Shown here: positions 1 to 7,318 of the stretch, piece by piece
Layout of the letters: the number at the start of each line of letters is the position of its first letter
How positions within the stretch are numbered: position 1 is the first letter of the stretch
Assembly (NCBI RefSeq): GCF_003865135.1
Contig: NZ_BHZC01000001.1
Span: forward strand, 7,874,001 to 7,938,000
DNA length: 64,000 nucleotides
DNA from: Streptomyces chrestomyceticus JCM 4735
Lineage (GTDB): Bacteria > Actinomycetota > Actinomycetes > Streptomycetales > Streptomycetaceae
Reading direction: 5' to 3'
Made by a program: the position numbers and the translations under genes
The notes under the pieces: generated by a model
What the model was told of the DNA's origin: nothing
The model's input: the letters and a program-made list of their open reading frames with translations, nothing else
Database searches by the model: none

Positions 1-661
1 CGCCGAAGGCGCCGCCCAGAAGGAGGCCGGAGGTGCCGGCGTCCTTCATTTCGGCGAGGTTGATGCCCTTCTGGTCGCCGAGCAGGTTGCGGCCGCCCTG
101 GGCCACGACCACGTCCACGGTGATGGCTTCGACGCTGCCGATCGCTGCGGTGGCCAGGACCGTTCCGGCGATTTCGGCGACCGTGGCGGACACGGCCACG
201 CCCGCGGTGCCCGCCGCGGCGACGATCGCCTCGGTGGCGCCTGCCGCGGCTATCTCGCTGATGCCACCGGTGAACAGTGCCAGCGCCGTACCGGCGACCA
301 GCACGGCTCCCGCGATCTCCAGCGCGTGCTCGATCTGCTTCTTGGCCTCGGCGATCTGGTCGGCGAACTTGTCCAGGGCCTTGGCCATGTCCCGGGCGGC
401 GGACGCCACATCGTCCAGGTAGCCCTTGCCGCCGCCGTGGTACTTGCGCCAGAAGTCGCCGAACGCCTCGATGCCCGGACCCTTGTTGTTGTCGATGACG
501 TCCTGGGCGGGCTTGTGCGCGGCGGCGGTGACGTCCTCCACGTCGTCGGCGAAGGTCCGCCACGCGCGGGCGGCCTCCCGCAGCTCGTCCTCGTCGCCTT
601 CCGGCCACCACATGCCGGTCAGGTCCTGGACGATCTCCTTCGCCTTGTCGGCGGCGCTCAC
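1..661 (-). CDS. T7SS-type polymorphic toxin, N-terminal part (cut by window edge)
   Basis: An open frame of 220 residues runs from a GTG at 661 off the left edge, so the C-terminal part, where the toxin domain would lie, is not visible. Residues about 16-44 carry the MWWP...LREAARAWRTFADDV pattern typical of the WXG100-like N-terminal domain of actinobacterial secreted toxins (CpnT-like). Residues about 110-180 are hydrophobic Ala/Gly-rich helices. The start overlaps the stop of the upstream WXG100 gene (GTGA), so the two are co-translated. By family knowledge such proteins leave through the type VII (Esx) pathway and end in a variable toxin; here that end is unknown. The role is inferred from the N-terminus and the partner gene only. 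Confidence 0.75.
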   Translation of the reverse strand, partial: MSAADKAKEIVQDLTGMWWPEGDEDELREAARAWRTFADDVEDVTAAAHKPAQDVIDNNKGPGIEAFGDFWRKYHGGGKGYLDDVASAARDMAKALDKFADQIAEAKKQIEHALEIAGAVLVAGTALALFTGGISEIAAAGATEAIVAAAGTAGVAVSATVAEIAGTVLATAAIGSVEAITVDVVVAQGGRNLLGDQKGINLAEMKDAGTSGLLLGGAFG

Positions 662-981
662 TGGCCACCGCCCTTGCCGAAGCCGGAAGAGGAGGAACGG
701 TCTGCTTCCTCGTGGTTGTCGGCCATGTCCTTCATGGCCTTGGAAATGCTTTCCAGTCCCTTGACCAAGGCTTGGGCTGCTTTTTCTATCTGCTCGCGGT
801 GCGGGGCGTACATGTGCTGGAACTTCTGGCCTTGTTCGTCGTTCCCCCACGGCGAACCGAGGCCGTCCAGCGAGCCTTTGAGTTTGCTCGTCGCCTTCGC
901 CAGCGCGTCCGCTTCCCGATGGAAACGCGGGGCGGCGGACTTGAGCTGGTCCGTGTCGATGTCGAAGCCGTCACCGGCCAT
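658..981 (-). CDS. WXG100 family type VII secretion protein
   Basis: A 107-residue, helix-rich protein with the centre GSPWGND, the W-G turn of the Esx/WXG100 helical hairpin, flanked by two amphipathic helices (about 10-40 and 55-92), then a flexible Ser/Gly tail ending GKGGGQ. Length fits the family (about 100 residues). ATG at 981 follows a G-rich stretch (GGGGGGA) that can serve as ribosome binding site. It lies directly upstream of, and overlaps, the toxin-like gene at 661, the usual arrangement of a small Esx partner before its large effector. It probably helps export that effector. No secretion ATPase (EccC) is visible in the window. Confidence 0.85.
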   Translation of the reverse strand: MAGDGFDIDTDQLKSAAPRFHREADALAKATSKLKGSLDGLGSPWGNDEQGQKFQHMYAPHREQIEKAAQALVKGLESISKAMKDMADNHEEADRSSSSGFGKGGGQ

Positions 982-1223
982 AGGTCCCCCCAGGAACTGT
1001 GCTTTCGCATGTCCTCACAACCTATCGCGAGCCACTGACAGCGCTTCAGTCGATTTCCCGGCCGTAGCTGTTCAATAACCAAATAACTGGCGGTGTGCAG
1101 GCCGGGCGGGCGGCTGGAGCCTTTCGGCGTGGTGTGGGCCGTCTATGCCACAGCGGGGAAGCGGGAAAGTGGGAAAGCGGGATTGCTTGGAGCTGCCCAT
1201 GTCTGTCGCTCAGGTCCGCGGCA

Positions 1224-1919
1224 TCAGCCGACCAGGGCCAGGACAGGGCGGAGGCCGTCGGGGCGTTCGGTTGGCGGGATGTGGTCGACGGGGAGGTAGG
1301 TGCAGCCGAGGGCTGTGGCTCCGCCGTCCGCTGTGCGGTCGTCGCCGACCATCAGGACGTCCGTGGGGGCCAGGCCCAGTTCCTCGCAGGCGATCTCGAA
1401 CAGTCGCGGGTCGGGCTTCTGGATGCCGTGTTCGTACGACAGGACGTAGCTGTCGACGAAGCGGTCGAGGCCGTGTGTGCGGAGGACCGGCCGCAGGTCC
1501 CAGCCGATGTTGCTGACGACGCCGGTGCGGATGCCGCGCCGGCGCAGCGCGGACAGGACCTCGGCGGCGTCCGGGTACGGGGACCACGCGGAGGGCGTCA
1601 TGTGGCGTTCGTACAGTGCGTCGTACAACGCTTCGTCGGGCAGCGGTACTTGTCGGGCCAGCCCGGTGTACAGCTCGCGGTGCCGGTCGGCGCTGCGGTC
1701 GCGTACCTCCCAGAGTGCGGCCAGCCCGGGCGGCATGTGCTCCGGTGACGAACCGCCGGGCAGCGCGCCGGCCCGGCCCAGCTCTGCCGCGAGGCGGACC
1801 ACCTCCTCCTCCGCGAGGTCCGTCCCGGTCTCGTCCAGTACCGCCCGCAGCCAGCTCTCCGGCGATTCGATGCGCAGCAGCGTCCCGGAGAAGTCGAAGA
1901 GCACACCCTTGATCGTCAT
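1224..1919 (-). CDS. HAD-superfamily hydrolase
   Basis: 231 residues with all four HAD motifs: motif I FDFSGTLL, motif II VVSN, motif III lysine in QKPDPRLF, motif IV VGDDRTAD. Motif I has Ser where most HAD phosphatases have the second Asp (DxD), an odd substitution that may alter the acid/base step. The ATG at 1919 has AGGAT upstream and begins MTIKGVLFDF; a longer reading to 2081 adds only low-complexity residues overlapping the PAP2 gene, so the short start is preferred. It lies 31 bases downstream of the PAP2 phosphatase gene on the same strand and may be co-transcribed. The substrate cannot be told from sequence. Confidence 0.85.
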   Translation of the reverse strand: MTIKGVLFDFSGTLLRIESPESWLRAVLDETGTDLAEEEVVRLAAELGRAGALPGGSSPEHMPPGLAALWEVRDRSADRHRELYTGLARQVPLPDEALYDALYERHMTPSAWSPYPDAAEVLSALRRRGIRTGVVSNIGWDLRPVLRTHGLDRFVDSYVLSYEHGIQKPDPRLFEIACEELGLAPTDVLMVGDDRTADGGATALGCTYLPVDHIPPTERPDGLRPVLALVG

Positions 1920-1950
1920 AGCGCCATCCTGTCGCGTCGGCGGCCCGCCG

Positions 1951-2637
1951 TCACCGCCGCGGCCCGTACCGGTGGGCGTACCCGGCCGCCGCGGCCGCCA
2001 CCAGGGCCCCGCCCAGCAGCCAGCCGCCGAGCACGTCCGTGGCCCAGTGGACCCCCAGGTAGACGCGGGTGAGCCCGACACCCGCCACGGACACGCCGAC
2101 CAGCACCGCGGCTGCCCACAGCCACCGCCGACGGGCCCCGGACAGCCGCAACAGCCACAGCGCCAGGCCGCCCGCCACCGCCGCCGTCATGGCGTGGCCG
2201 GAGGGGAAGGCCGCGTAGTGCGCGGAGTCGACGGGGTCCGGCCACTCCGGACGCTGGCGGCCGACGAGAGCCTTCAGAGCCTGCTGCAACGCCGTCCCCA
2301 CGGCCGCCGTGAGCACCACCCAGCAGCCGAGCACATAGCGGCTGCGGCGCAGCAGTACGACGGCCGCGACAACCAGGAGGGCCCGCAGGGTCCACGGGTC
2401 CCACACCCAGTCCGAGAAAACCTTGCTGACGGAGGTCAGGCCGGGATCCGTGACGGCCGTGCGGTGCAGGGACGTGGCGATGCCCTGGTCCAAGGCGAGC
2501 AACGGGCTCCAGCGGGCGGCCACCAGGACGAGGAGGGCGATGAAGGGGAGGAGCAGGAGGAGGGAAAGGAGGGTGGCGTGATGGGGGGAGGAGGAGGGGG
2601 AGGGGGATGGCCTGGTGGGGGGCATGGGCGTGGGCAT
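1951..2637 (-). CDS. PAP2-family membrane phosphatase
   Basis: 228 residues, about six membrane helices. The three PAP2 phosphatase signatures appear in order: KALVGRQRP (motif 1), FPSGHA (motif 2), TRVYLGVHWATD (motif 3 with catalytic His and Asp). Likely an extracytoplasmic lipid phosphatase acting on phosphatidic acid or undecaprenyl pyrophosphate; the substrate is inferred only from the family. ATG at 2637 has AAGGA seven bases upstream. The first 20 codons (Pro/Ser/His-rich) are encoded by an unusually pure purine/pyrimidine strand bias (see findings). It precedes the HAD gene on the same strand. Confidence 0.9.
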   Translation of the reverse strand: MPTPMPPTRPSPSPSSSPHHATLLSLLLLLPFIALLVLVAARWSPLLALDQGIATSLHRTAVTDPGLTSVSKVFSDWVWDPWTLRALLVVAAVVLLRRSRYVLGCWVVLTAAVGTALQQALKALVGRQRPEWPDPVDSAHYAAFPSGHAMTAAVAGGLALWLLRLSGARRRWLWAAAVLVGVSVAGVGLTRVYLGVHWATDVLGGWLLGGALVAAAAAGYAHRYGPRR

Positions 2638-2788
2638 GGGGGAATCCTTGCGGAGGCGCGCCGGGTGGGGCCAGGGAGTCTCCGTACGGGAGTGTGTTCG
2701 TGCGGGACGTGCTCGTACGTCGGCGTGTGCCCGGCCGTGTGCGTCCGTATCGCCTTAGTGCGCCCCGGCGGCCGTATCCCCTCGGCCT

Positions 2789-3727
2789 TCAGTACGTCAG
2801 CGCGCTCAGCCCCGGTATGAACGTCACCAGCAGCGGGATCGCCGGGACCAGCGCCGCGACGGCCGTCATGCGCAGGCGGCGGCCGGGGGTGAAGCGCGGG
2901 GCCGGGGCGAGCAGGCGGTGTACGCGGTGGGGGAGTTGGGCGCACTGGGCGGGGCAGGGGCCGAAGACGCCGCGGTCCTCGTTGAGTTCGACCAGGGCCA
3001 GGGCGATCGTCAGCCGGCCGAAGCGGCGGGAGGCCACGTCGTCGGCGGCCAGTTCGACCAGTCGGTGCACCTGGTCGCGGAACGCGGCGAAGACCGGGAC
3101 CTGCGGGAATCCGGCCGCGAGTGCCGAGGCGCAGTACAGCAGTACGTCGTGGCGGGCCCGTGCGTGGCCCTGCTCGTGGGCGATCAGCGCGTCGAGCTGA
3201 CGGCCTTTCAGGCGGCGCAACGCGGAGGTGGTGACCACCAGTTGAGGGGTGGCGCCGTGCAGCCACCACGCTTCGGGGCGGTCGCCTTCGAGGACCACGA
3301 GCCGGTCACCGGAAGGCTCCTCGCCGGGCAGCAGCGGGGAGCGCCGCAGCAGGTCGGCGCGCCGCTTCCGGCGCCGGGCGCGGGCGTCGCGCACCTCGCG
3401 GGTGAGCATGACGGCCGTCCACGCGCCGCCGCCCGCCAGTACCGCGGCCAGTACGCCGGACCACGGGCCGTACTCCTTGAGGGCGTACGCCTCGACGACG
3501 ACGCGCGGCGCATGGCCGAAGAGGTGACTGCGTACGGCTTCCCACGCGGCGGCGCCGAAGAGGGACATCGCGAGGGCGCAGCACAGCAGTACGGTGGCGA
3601 CCACGCACTGCCACACCCACAGGGCGAGCACCGGTTCGCGGTCGGGCCATTCGGCGCGGGCCATCAGACGCGGCGCCGTCGCCGCGACCAGCGCGCCGAG
3701 CATCATCAGCGCGAGGGGGACCATCAT
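2789..3727 (-). CDS. M56-family (BlaR1-like) membrane metallopeptidase
   Basis: 312 residues. Several membrane helices at the N-terminus (about 2-20, 36-62, 95-112) and one near the C-terminus flank a cytoplasmic zinc peptidase domain with HEQGHARARHD (zinc-binding HExxH) and a downstream ELAADDVASRR, matching the third ligand region. In M56 proteins this domain cleaves a repressor, classically BlaI/MecI, after signal sensing. No penicillin-sensor domain and no BlaI-type repressor is seen next to it here. The neighbouring DUF5134 gene is on the same strand about 100 bases upstream; such pairs are common in Streptomyces. Substrate unknown. Confidence 0.88.
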   Translation of the reverse strand: MMVPLALMMLGALVAATAPRLMARAEWPDREPVLALWVWQCVVATVLLCCALAMSLFGAAAWEAVRSHLFGHAPRVVVEAYALKEYGPWSGVLAAVLAGGGAWTAVMLTREVRDARARRRKRRADLLRRSPLLPGEEPSGDRLVVLEGDRPEAWWLHGATPQLVVTTSALRRLKGRQLDALIAHEQGHARARHDVLLYCASALAAGFPQVPVFAAFRDQVHRLVELAADDVASRRFGRLTIALALVELNEDRGVFGPCPAQCAQLPHRVHRLLAPAPRFTPGRRLRMTAVAALVPAIPLLVTFIPGLSALTY

Positions 3728-3828
3728 GGCTGCAGCCTATGAGCGCGTGGCTACCGCGAGGTACGATCCGCGTCGGAAGTGACGTATACCACGGCTTCCG
3801 GAGCGCGTGTGCGGGCGGTCACCTCCGC

Positions 3829-4416
3829 TCAGAGTGTCAGCAGCATTGCGAACATGCCGATGCCCATCGCCACCCGGCACGCTCCCACGACCTCCGGCCA
3901 GGAGGCCCGCGCCGGGGCCTGCGCGGCGCGGTCCCCCGCGCCGGGAGTGGCTGCCGGTGCCAGTCGTACGCCCGCGGCGACGATGTACACGGCGTAGTAG
4001 GCCAGGAGCAGCACCGTGAACATCGGTAGGCCGCCAGGCCCCGTCGACTCCACGTGCGCCATGGACCCCGTGGGCGTCGCGTGGCCGCCTCCCGGCCCGC
4101 CGCCGGGGACGGACACCATCGCCAGGGACATGTAGACCATCGCCGCCGCACCCACCGCGTGGTGCGGATGCCTGCGGAGCAGCGCCCACAGGCCCGCGGC
4201 GCCGAAGACGGCCGCGAACGCCCAGGGCGTCCAGGGCGGCTGCGCCACGGTCGTGGCGGGTACGGCCATCGCCGCCATGCCCAGCCCCATCAGCGCCTCG
4301 CCGCGCGCTTCCCGCCGCTGCGCGGCCGTACCGCGCCGTACGCTCGACAGGCAGTACGCGCCCGCTCCGGCACACAGCAGCACCAGCAGCCAGCCGACCC
4401 ATGGCGGTCCGTGCAC
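3829..4416 (-). CDS. DUF5134 family membrane protein
   Basis: 195 residues, with about six membrane helices and a Gly/His/Ser-rich loop (GGGPGGGHATPTGSM) near the middle. The start is set at GTG 4416 (VHGPPWVGWLL) because GGGGAGG lies five bases upstream; a frame open to 4542 adds an Arg-rich stretch with no support. The family is actinobacterial, of unknown function, and often sits beside M56 peptidases, as here (100 bases upstream of the peptidase gene). Assignment to DUF5134 is from remembered family features, not a search. Confidence 0.75.
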   Translation of the reverse strand: MHGPPWVGWLLVLLCAGAGAYCLSSVRRGTAAQRREARGEALMGLGMAAMAVPATTVAQPPWTPWAFAAVFGAAGLWALLRRHPHHAVGAAAMVYMSLAMVSVPGGGPGGGHATPTGSMAHVESTGPGGLPMFTVLLLAYYAVYIVAAGVRLAPAATPGAGDRAAQAPARASWPEVVGACRVAMGIGMFAMLLTL

Positions 4417-4611
4417 GGCGTCCTCCCCGAGAGCCCGTACGGCGGTCGCACGCGGGGCGCGCGCGGCGCGGCGTCGTGCGGCCCGGTACAGCGGCATCGT
4501 GCCCCGCTGACGGGCCGCGGACGCCCGCCGGAAACCCGGCATCGGGAGCGCACGGGCGCACGGTGGGGAGCATGTGCGGCGGTTCGGCCGGGCAGGGGGG
4601 AGCCTCAGAGG

Positions 4612-5004
4612 TCAGATGCCGGGCCGGTACCTCAGGGGGTGGTCCGCCGGGACCTCGGTCAGCACGATGCGATGGCCGTCGGGGTCCGCGATCCACATCT
4701 CGATCAGGCCCCACGGCTCCTTCACCGGGGGACGCAGGATCTCCACCCCGCGGGCCGCCAGTTCCTCGTGTGCCGCGGCGGCGTCGGCGACCTGGAGCCA
4801 GAGTTGGAGCGTGGCCGTAGGGGGCTCGGGGGAGCGGCCGGAGACCTCAAGGAAGCCGCCGCCGAGGAAGAAGACCGTGCCGCGTTCCGGGCCGGTACCG
4901 AATTCGCGGTAGACCTCCAGGCCCAGCGCGCTGCCGTAGAACTCCCGCGACCGCTCGGGGTCGGACGGCCGCACCAGCACCCTGCTGCTCAGTACATGCA
5001 CCAT
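4612..5004 (-). CDS. VOC (glyoxalase/bleomycin-resistance fold) protein
   Basis: 130 residues with two beta-alpha-beta-beta-beta modules. The first begins MVHVLSSRVLVRPSDPERSREFY; the second includes WLQVADAAAAHEELAARGVEIL and ends WIADPDGHRIVL, the usual VOC closing strand with metal-site Glu/His candidates. Size is typical of single-domain VOC proteins. These bind a divalent metal or a ligand and may act as lyases, dioxygenases or drug-binding proteins; which applies here cannot be decided. Divergent from the GNAT gene at 5144, with a 139-base shared upstream region. Confidence 0.85.
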   Translation of the reverse strand: MVHVLSSRVLVRPSDPERSREFYGSALGLEVYREFGTGPERGTVFFLGGGFLEVSGRSPEPPTATLQLWLQVADAAAAHEELAARGVEILRPPVKEPWGLIEMWIADPDGHRIVLTEVPADHPLRYRPGI

Positions 5005-5143
5005 GCTGCGGACCCTACGCCTTCGGGCGGGCCGGGCGGTGGCGCGGTGGCTCTTGTTAGCCTCCGGTACGGCCGTACCGCGCGGTGCCCCGGCGCCGGC
5101 GCCCGTACGCCGCGCCGCACGCCACCCCGAGAGGACACCGCCG

Positions 5144-5677
5144 ATGCCGACCGTCGAGCTGACCTACAGAACCGCCACCGAAGCCGACGTGCCGGCGGTC
5201 GTCGAGCTGATCGAGTCCGCCTACCGCGGCGACGCGAGCCGGGCCGGCTGGACCACCGAGGCGGACCTGCTGGAGGGCCAGCGCACCGACCCCGAGGGGG
5301 TCACGGCCGTCGTGCGCGACGCGGACAGCCGGCTGCTGCTCGCCGAGAACGCGGGGGAGATCGTCGCCTGCTGTCAGCTCGAACACCGGGGCGACCATGT
5401 GTACTTCGGGATGTTCGCGGTCCGGCCCACGCTCCAGGGCGGCGGCTTCGGCAAGGTCATCATGGCCGAGGCGGAGCGCACCGCCCGCGCCGAGTGGGAC
5501 GCGGCCGAGATGCGGATGACCGTCATCCGGCAGCGGGACGAGCTGATCGCCTGGTACGAGCGGCGCGGTTTCCGGCGTACGGGCACGATGTTCCCGTTCC
5601 CGTACGGCGACGAGCGGTTCGGCATCCCGCAGCGCGCCGACCTGGAGTTCGAGCTGCTGGTCAAGAATCTCGGCTGA
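5144..5677 (+). CDS. GNAT-family N-acetyltransferase
   Basis: 177 residues of GNAT fold: N-terminal strand and helices (TYRTATEADVPAVVELI), central strand VYFGMFAVRPTLQGGGFGKVIM containing the acetyl-CoA pyrophosphate-binding pattern (Q/R-x-x-G-x-G/A, here LQGGGFGK), then WYERRGFRRTG, the typical alpha4/beta7 region. The C-terminal ELLVKNL is common in this subgroup. ATG at 5144 is chosen over an upstream in-frame ATG at 5003 because AGAGGA precedes it and the family starts there. The acceptor substrate is unknown. Confidence 0.88.
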   Translation: MPTVELTYRTATEADVPAVVELIESAYRGDASRAGWTTEADLLEGQRTDPEGVTAVVRDADSRLLLAENAGEIVACCQLEHRGDHVYFGMFAVRPTLQGGGFGKVIMAEAERTARAEWDAAEMRMTVIRQRDELIAWYERRGFRRTGTMFPFPYGDERFGIPQRADLEFELLVKNLG

Positions 5678-5678
5678 G

Positions 5679-5699
5679 GCGGCCGGGACGTCCGGCCGC
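5679..5699. terminator. GC-rich hairpin between convergent GNAT and GDPD genes
   Basis: GCGGCCGG and CCGGCCGC pair over 8 bp around loop GACGT, two bases after the GNAT stop. There is no T-tract, so it is only a terminator-like hairpin for the convergent gene ends. Confidence 0.4.
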
Positions 5700-5784
5700 G
5701 GGGACACCCGGACCGAGGCGCCGGGCGGGCCCCCGTACCGTCCGTCGTGCGGCGGCCCGCCCGTACTGCCCGCCGCGCCCGGCC

Positions 5785-6468
5785 TCAGGCCGTGAACCGC
5801 ACCGCCCGCCGGATCTCGGGGAAGTCGGTCACCACGCCGTCCAGCCCCAGGCCGCGGCTGAGCCGGAGCTGGTCGTGGGTGTTGACGGTCCAGCCGAGCA
5901 CCCGCAGCCCCGCGGTGTGGGCCCGTTCCACCAGCTCCAGGGTGAGCCGGCGGATGTCGAGGGAGAGCGCCGAGGCGCCCACGGCCCGGGCGCGGTCCAC
6001 CACGTCGATGCCGTAGTCCTCGGCGACCAGCGCGGTCCGTACGCCGGGCAGCAGCCGGGAGACGGTGGCCAGCGCCTCGTCGTGGAAGGAGATCACCTCG
6101 ACCCGGGCGGTCAGGTCGCGGGCGCGCAGGACGTCGGCGAGCGCCCGGGCGGCGGCCGCGTCCTTGATCTCCGCCTGCAGCGGGGTCCGTACCGCGTCCA
6201 CGATCTCCTCGAACACCGGCACCCGCTCGCCGTCACCGGCGTCCAGTTCGCGCAGCTCGGCCAGGGTGCGGTCGGCGATCGGCCCCGTCCCGTCGGTCGT
6301 GCGGTCCACGTCCGCGTCGTGCATGACCACGAGCGCGCCGTCCTTGCTCAGGTGCAGGTCCAGCTCGATGACGTCGAGACCTTCGCGTTCGGCGCGGGCG
6401 AACGAGCGCAGGGTGTTCTCCGGCTCGACGCCCATCATCCCGCGGTGTCCGATGGTGAGAAAGGACAA
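5785..6468 (-). CDS. Glycerophosphodiester phosphodiesterase
   Basis: 227 residues. GDPD signatures are clear: TIGHRG at the N-terminus, EPENTLRSF, and ELDLHLSKDGALVVMHD with metal-binding Glu/Asp and the second catalytic His. The C-terminal WTVNTHDQLRLSRGLGLDGVVTDFP is the usual last TIM-barrel strand. It should hydrolyse glycerophosphodiesters to glycerol-3-phosphate and an alcohol; no signal peptide is seen, so it is probably cytoplasmic. The start is assigned to TTG at 6468 (LSFLTIGHRG) because GAGG lies five bases upstream and the family begins just before TIGHRG. A longer frame to 6579 is low-complexity and unsupported. Confidence 0.88.
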   Translation of the reverse strand: MSFLTIGHRGMMGVEPENTLRSFARAEREGLDVIELDLHLSKDGALVVMHDADVDRTTDGTGPIADRTLAELRELDAGDGERVPVFEEIVDAVRTPLQAEIKDAAAARALADVLRARDLTARVEVISFHDEALATVSRLLPGVRTALVAEDYGIDVVDRARAVGASALSLDIRRLTLELVERAHTAGLRVLGWTVNTHDQLRLSRGLGLDGVVTDFPEIRRAVRFTA

Positions 6469-7318
6469 GGCTGCCTCGTTTCTGTCGGGGGTGCCGGCAG
6501 ACCGGTACCGGCCGCGGGCCACGGCTGCCGGACCTGTCCCGAGCGCGGGCCCACCGGCTGCACTTGCGAAACGGCGCACAGCCTAACGGGCGCCCGGAAC
6601 GCCGGAACCGATGTCGGACAGCGCTCCGACGTGGCCGGAACGGGGACTTGTCAGGTCTGCGGCCGCGCCCGCCGGGGCCGGGAAATCCGGGGTGGCGTCG
6701 GGGCTCGCGGCGGCCGGCGCCGCGGCCGGGGGCGTGCGCCGGGGCGTCGCGCGCCTCCGTCTGGGGGCTTCCGCCCGGAATGCGGCTCACTCGTGCGTGG
6801 GCGAGTCCTCCGCGCGCTGACGCGACGGGCCACGGCGGCACGTCAGGGGGAGGAGGGGGGAAGGGGAACTGTTGGGTAATGGCGGGAACCGGTCAAGGCT
6901 GCGGTGTGGGCGTCCAGGAGTGGCGCAGGCGCCGCACGGGGGCCGCGCGCCGCCGAGTCCCAGTTGGCGGGCCCGGCCGCCGCGTGCGTCCGGTGCTCCG
7001 TACGGGACGGTGCCGTACGGGAGCGGCTCGACGGGCGGACGGGAATCGGCCGGAACCACCCGCTCGCCCAAGGCCGGTCCTCGTGGCCGGCCGTCGTGCC
7101 GGGTGTCCGGCGGGCGCCCGGTACCGGATGGGGCGACCATGGCGGGGTAGATGTCGGTACGTGTTGGAACGTGCTGGAGGATGCGCGGCAGGGGTGGGCC
7201 GGGCAGACAGAAAATCCCGCACCCTCTTCGCCATACAGGAAAAAGATTCGTGACCATGGGGGTTTAGCGAAAGATTTTTCCCGGTGGCTCTTGAGGTCGC
7301 GGAGGACCCCTGGATACC
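6469..7318. other. 850-base intergenic region
   Basis: No supportable gene. Open frames here are compositional and lack domains or ribosome sites. It holds a small inverted repeat (GTCGGA at 6613-6618 with TCCGAC at 6625-6630), a purine-only G-rich run at about 6846-6868, and an unusually A/T-rich stretch at about 7208-7280 just upstream of the DUF6421 gene, where a promoter is likely. A TTGAGG (near 7289) followed after about 17 bases by ATACCG is a weak candidate promoter. Confidence 0.5.

Noticed and set aside
4054..6879. 941-codon plus-strand frame across DUF5134, VOC, GNAT and GDPD genes
   Set aside because: Spans four recognised genes in other frames and has no domain of its own.
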